A DNA stretch of 10,435 nt, from positions 1 through 10,435 of the forward strand of contig DLGN01000040.1 of assembly GCA_002482715.1 (NCBI GenBank), read 5' to 3'. The position numbers were made by a program, and so were the translations under genes. A model generated the notes under the pieces. It saw only the letters and a list, made by a program, of their open reading frames with translations. It was not told where the DNA came from and searched no databases. This stretch comes from Oxalobacteraceae bacterium UBA7693 (lineage in GTDB: Bacteria > Pseudomonadota > Gammaproteobacteria > Burkholderiales > Burkholderiaceae_D). Shown here piece after piece: positions 7,756 to 10,435 of this stretch; the first letter of the stretch is position 1; each line of letters opens with the position of its first letter.

Positions 7756-7759
7756 CCAA

Positions 7760-9673
7760 ATGAACGCCAACCCACAATTTTTGTCTGCCACCGCCAAGGT
7801 CGACGAAGCCGCTATTCAAGCCTTACCGAATTCTCGCAAAATCTACGTTTCTGGCAGTCGTCCTGACATTCGCGTTCCTATGCGTGAAATCTCGAAAGCC
7901 GATACAGCTGCGATGTTTGGTGCAGAAAAAAATCCCCCTATTTACGTCTATGATACTTCGGGTCCTTATACCGATCCTGATGTGAAAATTGATATCCGCT
8001 CAGGTTTAGCGTCTGTGCGTGGTGCTTGGATTGCAGAACGCAATGACACTGAAGAATTAGCTGGTCCGAGTTCCGAATATGGCATAGAACGCTTGCACGA
8101 TCCTAAGCTGCACGAGCTGCGCTTTAATCTGCAACGCAAACCACGTCGCGCACTGCAAGGCCGGAAAGTCACGCAAATGCATTACGCCCGACAAGGCATC
8201 GTCACACCAGAAATGGAATACGTGGCGATCCGTGAAAATATGCGCCGTCAAGAGTATTTGGAAAACCTCAAAAACTCCGGCCCTATGGGAGAAAAACTCG
8301 CTGCCATGATGGGCCGCCAGCATCCGGGACAATCTTTCGGTGCATCGATTCCTGCGCAAATTACGCCAGAATTTGTGCGTGATGAAATTGCCCGTGGCCG
8401 TGCCATTATTCCTGCGAATATCAATCATCCGGAAGTTGAACCGATGATTATCGGTCGCAATTTCTTAGTCAAAATTAACGCGAATATCGGTAACTCCGCC
8501 GTGACTTCCTCCATCGGTGAAGAAGTCGAAAAGATGACTTGGGCGATACGTTGGGGTGGCGATAATGTGATGGATTTGTCGACCGGAAAACACATCCACG
8601 AAACCCGCGAATGGATCATTCGTAATTCACCAGTACCTATCGGTACCGTACCGATTTATCAGGCATTAGAAAAAGTAAATGGCAAGGCTGAAGATCTGAC
8701 TTGGGAAATCTTCCGTGATACTTTGATCGAACAAGCAGAGCAGGGCGTGGATTATTTCACGATCCACGCAGGCGTGCGTTTGCAGTACGTACCCATGACG
8801 GCGAAACGGATGACCGGCATCGTTTCACGTGGTGGTTCTATCATGGCGAAATGGTGTCTCGCTCATCACAAAGAAAGTTTCTTGTACGAGCATTTCGAAG
8901 ACATCTGTCAGATCATGAAATCCTACGACGTGTCGTTCTCCTTAGGCGATGGTTTGCGCCCGGGTTCCATTTACGATGCGAATGATGAGGCACAGTTGGG
9001 GGAATTAAAAACCTTGGGTGAACTCACGCAGATCTCCTGGAAACACGATGTACAAGTGATGATCGAAGGTCCAGGCCATGTTCCTATGCATCTGATTAAA
9101 GAGAATATGGATCTGCAATTAGAGCAATGTCATGAGGCACCGTTTTATACGCTGGGGCCACTCACGACGGACATCGCACCGGGTTACGACCACATCACTT
9201 CCGGCATAGGCGCAGCACAAATCGGTTGGTATGGCACGGCGATGCTGTGTTACGTCACGCCGAAAGAACATCTGGGTTTGCCGAATAAAGTCGACGTGAA
9301 AGACGGCATCATTACGTACAAAATCGCAGCCCATGCCGCCGACCTGGCGAAGGGACATCCGGGGGCACAAATTCGTGATAATGCTCTGTCGAAAGCGCGT
9401 TTTGAATTCCGTTGGGAAGATCAATTTAATATCGGTTTAGATCCTGATAAAGCACGTGAATTCCACGACGAAACTTTGCCGAAAGATTCCGCCAAAGTCG
9501 CGCATTTTTGCTCCATGTGCGGCCCGCATTTTTGTTCTATGAAAATCACGCAAGAAGTACGTGATTATGCGGCGACGCAAGGTATTAGCGAAATCGACGC
9601 CTTGAAAAAAGGCATGGAAGTCAAAGCGATTGAGTTTGTGAAATCCGGTGCAGAAATCTATAAAAAATCTTAG
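7760..9673 (+). CDS. thiC: Phosphomethylpyrimidine synthase ThiC
   Basis: Radical-SAM enzyme that rearranges aminoimidazole ribotide (AIR) into HMP-phosphate, the pyrimidine half of thiamin, in the cytoplasm. The 637 residues match the family (E. coli 631). The decisive motif is CSMCGPHFC (Cys584, 587, 592), the C-terminal CxxCxxxxC that holds the [4Fe-4S] cluster. Other family blocks are easy to see: RPDIRVPMREI near the start, GNSAVTSSIGEEVEKM, TIHAGVRLQYVP, EGPGHVPMHLIKENM and LGPLTTDIAPGYDHI. The frame is open from 7688, but I chose ATG 7760. It follows aaaggag at the right spacing, begins with MNANPQFLSATA as the family does, and the 24 codons upstream encode no conserved sequence and overlap the regulatory hairpin. 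It is controlled by the upstream TPP riboswitch and followed 8 nt later by thiS. Confidence 0.98.
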   Translation: MNANPQFLSATAKVDEAAIQALPNSRKIYVSGSRPDIRVPMREISKADTAAMFGAEKNPPIYVYDTSGPYTDPDVKIDIRSGLASVRGAWIAERNDTEELAGPSSEYGIERLHDPKLHELRFNLQRKPRRALQGRKVTQMHYARQGIVTPEMEYVAIRENMRRQEYLENLKNSGPMGEKLAAMMGRQHPGQSFGASIPAQITPEFVRDEIARGRAIIPANINHPEVEPMIIGRNFLVKINANIGNSAVTSSIGEEVEKMTWAIRWGGDNVMDLSTGKHIHETREWIIRNSPVPIGTVPIYQALEKVNGKAEDLTWEIFRDTLIEQAEQGVDYFTIHAGVRLQYVPMTAKRMTGIVSRGGSIMAKWCLAHHKESFLYEHFEDICQIMKSYDVSFSLGDGLRPGSIYDANDEAQLGELKTLGELTQISWKHDVQVMIEGPGHVPMHLIKENMDLQLEQCHEAPFYTLGPLTTDIAPGYDHITSGIGAAQIGWYGTAMLCYVTPKEHLGLPNKVDVKDGIITYKIAAHAADLAKGHPGAQIRDNALSKARFEFRWEDQFNIGLDPDKAREFHDETLPKDSAKVAHFCSMCGPHFCSMKITQEVRDYAATQGISEIDALKKGMEVKAIEFVKSGAEIYKKS

Positions 9674-9681
9674 GTGCTGCG

Positions 9682-9894
9682 ATGGAAATTGTGATGAAAA
9701 TTCAGCTCAATGGCGAGCCACGTGTTTTGTCTTCAGCCATCGATTTACATAACCTGATTACTGAACTGCAATTAGGTAATCAGGCGATTGCCGTTGCCGT
9801 TAATCGTCAAGTGATACGCCGCGCGGAGTGGCAGCAACACACACTGCAAGCTGGCGATCAGGTGGATGTGGTGCGGGCGATTGGTGGGGGGTAG
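9682..9894 (+). CDS. thiS: Sulfur carrier protein ThiS
   Basis: Small ubiquitin-fold protein whose C-terminal Gly-Gly is adenylylated by ThiF and charged with sulfur; it then donates the sulfur to ThiG in making the thiazole half of thiamin. The 70-residue frame reads as ThiS throughout: MKIQLNGEPR as the first strand, AIAVAVNRQVIRRAEWQQH in the middle, then LQAGDQVDVVRAIGGG with the required terminal glycines (here three). ATG 9682 has AGGTG at 9672-9676, 5 nt upstream. An in-frame ATG at 9694 would give 66 residues, exactly the E. coli ThiS length, with only GGAA before it, so the start is uncertain by four codons. It is in an operon with thiC (8-nt gap). ThiG, which normally partners it, is not in the window and may lie downstream beyond the inserted DUF559 gene. 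Confidence 0.93.
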   Translation: MEIVMKIQLNGEPRVLSSAIDLHNLITELQLGNQAIAVAVNRQVIRRAEWQQHTLQAGDQVDVVRAIGGG

Positions 9895-9899
9895 CGTAT

Positions 9900-9956
9900 A
9901 TGCGTAACGTTTCCAATTCCGAAATCACGTTGAATGCACGTGCGCTATGAAAGTAG
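9900..9956 (+). pseudogene. Broken 5' part of the DUF559 gene (two stops)
   Basis: In frame with the nuclease that follows, ATG 9900 (5 nt after the thiS stop, with a G-run ahead as a possible ribosome site) reads MRNVSNSEITLNARAL, then TGA (9948-9950), AAG, TAG (9954-9956), and then the ATG at 9957. From memory, DUF559 proteins commonly begin with a block like NARALRKxMTDAERLLW. Replacing the stops by Arg and Gln restores that block exactly, and each stop is one C-to-T change from CGA and CAG. The simplest reading is a formerly full-length gene with two nonsense changes. Confidence 0.65.
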
Positions 9957-10283
9957 ATGACAGATGTGGAACGTCTATTGTGGTCACGTTTGCGTGGTGA
10001 ACAATTGGGTGTGAAATTTCGCAGACAACATCCGTTCTTGAATTTCGTTCTGGATTTCGTGTGTTTGGAGTTGAAGTTAGTTATTGAACTGGATGGCTCT
10101 CAGCATGTGAATACTCAAACTTATGACGCGTACAGAACTCAGTGTTTACAAAATGCTGGTTATCTTGTTTTACGATTTTGGAATAATCAGGTGATTGAGG
10201 AGTTGGAAAATGTGCTGGAAGAAATTTATCGGCAAATTGAATTGACGAAGATGGCGTTGAACAGAAACCCATCCCCACCCTAG
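9957..10283 (+). CDS. DUF559 endonuclease-domain protein, N-terminally shortened
   Basis: DUF559 proteins belong to the Vsr/PD-(D/E)xK-like nuclease fold; their biological job is poorly established. The 108-residue frame keeps the core: MTDVERLLWSRLRGEQLG, KFRRQHPF, then the putative catalytic strand pair DFVCLELKLVIELDGSQH (Asp33, Glu44, Asp46, His50), and GYLVLRFWNNQVIEELENV. Only about the first 19 residues expected of the family are cut off, by stop codons immediately upstream. ATG 9957 has no strong ribosome site (gaaag at best). Ribosomes ending at TGA 9948 could restart there, or the gene may be dead. It follows thiS on the same strand, where thiG is often found. The C-terminus ends RNPSPP from a C-rich stretch that leads directly into the palindrome cluster. 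The domain identity is firm; its expression is not. Confidence 0.75.
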   Translation: MTDVERLLWSRLRGEQLGVKFRRQHPFLNFVLDFVCLELKLVIELDGSQHVNTQTYDAYRTQCLQNAGYLVLRFWNNQVIEELENVLEEIYRQIELTKMALNRNPSPP

Positions 10284-10294
10284 CTGTCCACCGC

Positions 10295-10310
10295 GCCGCT
10301 TGCAAGCGGC
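10295..10310. repeat. 16-nt perfect palindrome
   Basis: gccgcttgcaagcggc is a perfect palindrome 11 nt after the DUF559 stop codon, the first of a cluster of inverted repeats. No T-run follows directly. Confidence 0.6.
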
Positions 10311-10314
10311 TTAG

Positions 10315-10357
10315 AAATTGATGGCGCAAAGCGAGCTTTGCGAAACCCCACCAATTT
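10315..10357. repeat. Two-tier hairpin
   Basis: The outer arms aaattgatgg (10315-10324) and ccaccaattt (10348-10357) match at 9 of 10 positions. The inner arms cgcaaag (10325-10331) and ctttgcg (10336-10342) match perfectly with a 4-nt loop. On the RNA this gives a long stem that could act as a transcription barrier or RNA-stabilising structure. The following ccccttgaagggg is not a U-tract, so it is not a classical terminator. Confidence 0.6.
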
Positions 10358-10435
10358 CCCCTTGAAGGGGAGGGAACGTTCCGGTACTAATGATGATATT
10401 CGCCGATGAACACTCCTTCCCCTTCAAGGGGAAGG
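10355..10435. repeat. Inverted pair of ccccttgaagggg palindromes
   Basis: tttccccttgaagggga (10355-10371) is itself palindromic about G10364. Its reverse-complement copy appears at the window end (10415-10435: ccttcccctt, c, aaggggaagg, perfect arms). The 46 nt between them start with another 10-nt palindrome, ggaacgttcc (10373-10382). The last copy reaches the window edge, so the array may continue. The pattern resembles REP/BIME-like repeats. Confidence 0.6.

Noticed and set aside
7688..7759. Upstream in-frame ATG giving a thiC protein 24 residues longer
   Set aside because: The extra codons overlap the regulatory leader, encode nothing resembling ThiC, and lack a ribosome site. ATG 7760 has aaaggag at proper spacing.
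9948..9956. UGA at 9948 as selenocysteine recoding
   Set aside because: A second stop (TAG) follows one codon later, the family has Arg there rather than Cys, and no SECIS-like hairpin is evident just downstream.
10355..10435. Start of a CRISPR array at the window end
   Set aside because: The two similar units are palindromes in inverted orientation, not direct repeats with uniform spacers, and no cas gene is near.

Overview
The window looks like chromosomal DNA of a betaproteobacterium, probably order Burkholderiales near Oxalobacteraceae/Undibacterium. This rests on recognising the protein types (ValRS with its family-typical C-terminal half, a TPP-riboswitch-controlled thiC followed by thiS, a TPR/GGDEF sensor) and on moderate base composition. 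It is an inference; no database search was possible.

Left part (1-1970): an accessory two-gene block on the + strand. It holds a solitary Mrr-type restriction endonuclease (127-999) and a small secreted protein of unknown function with a Ca-binding-like Asp loop (1048-1755). A 16-nt repeat lies before the block (16-31), and a palindromic element with the same repeat as its two arms lies after it (1789-1916). A strong hairpin terminator at 1934-1965 separates this block from valS, which runs toward it.

Middle (1993-7502): valS on the - strand is a complete housekeeping valyl-tRNA synthetase. A 530-nt AT-rich gap without a convincing gene follows. Then comes a + strand gene for an exported, membrane-anchored TPR protein with a cytoplasmic GGDEF domain that keeps its GGEEF active site and its RxxD inhibitory site.

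Right part (7515-10435): a thiamin (HMP) biosynthesis unit. A promoter and a TPP riboswitch lead into a leader that can hide the thiC Shine-Dalgarno in a perfect 10-bp helix. thiC is followed 8 nt later by thiS. Immediately after thiS lies a DUF559 (Vsr-like) endonuclease gene whose family-typical N-terminus is interrupted by two in-frame stop codons, leaving a shortened frame from 9957. Behind it is a dense cluster of palindromes (10295-10435) that runs off the window. The expected next thi genes (thiG, thiE) are not in the window.

Most unusual points: the decayed or re-initiated DUF559 gene with its palindromes inside a thi operon; the fully legible translational expression platform of the thiC riboswitch; and the repeat-bracketed mrr block. 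I see no clearly new multi-gene defence system. The Mrr block and the DUF559/palindrome unit are the accessory parts worth comparing between genomes.
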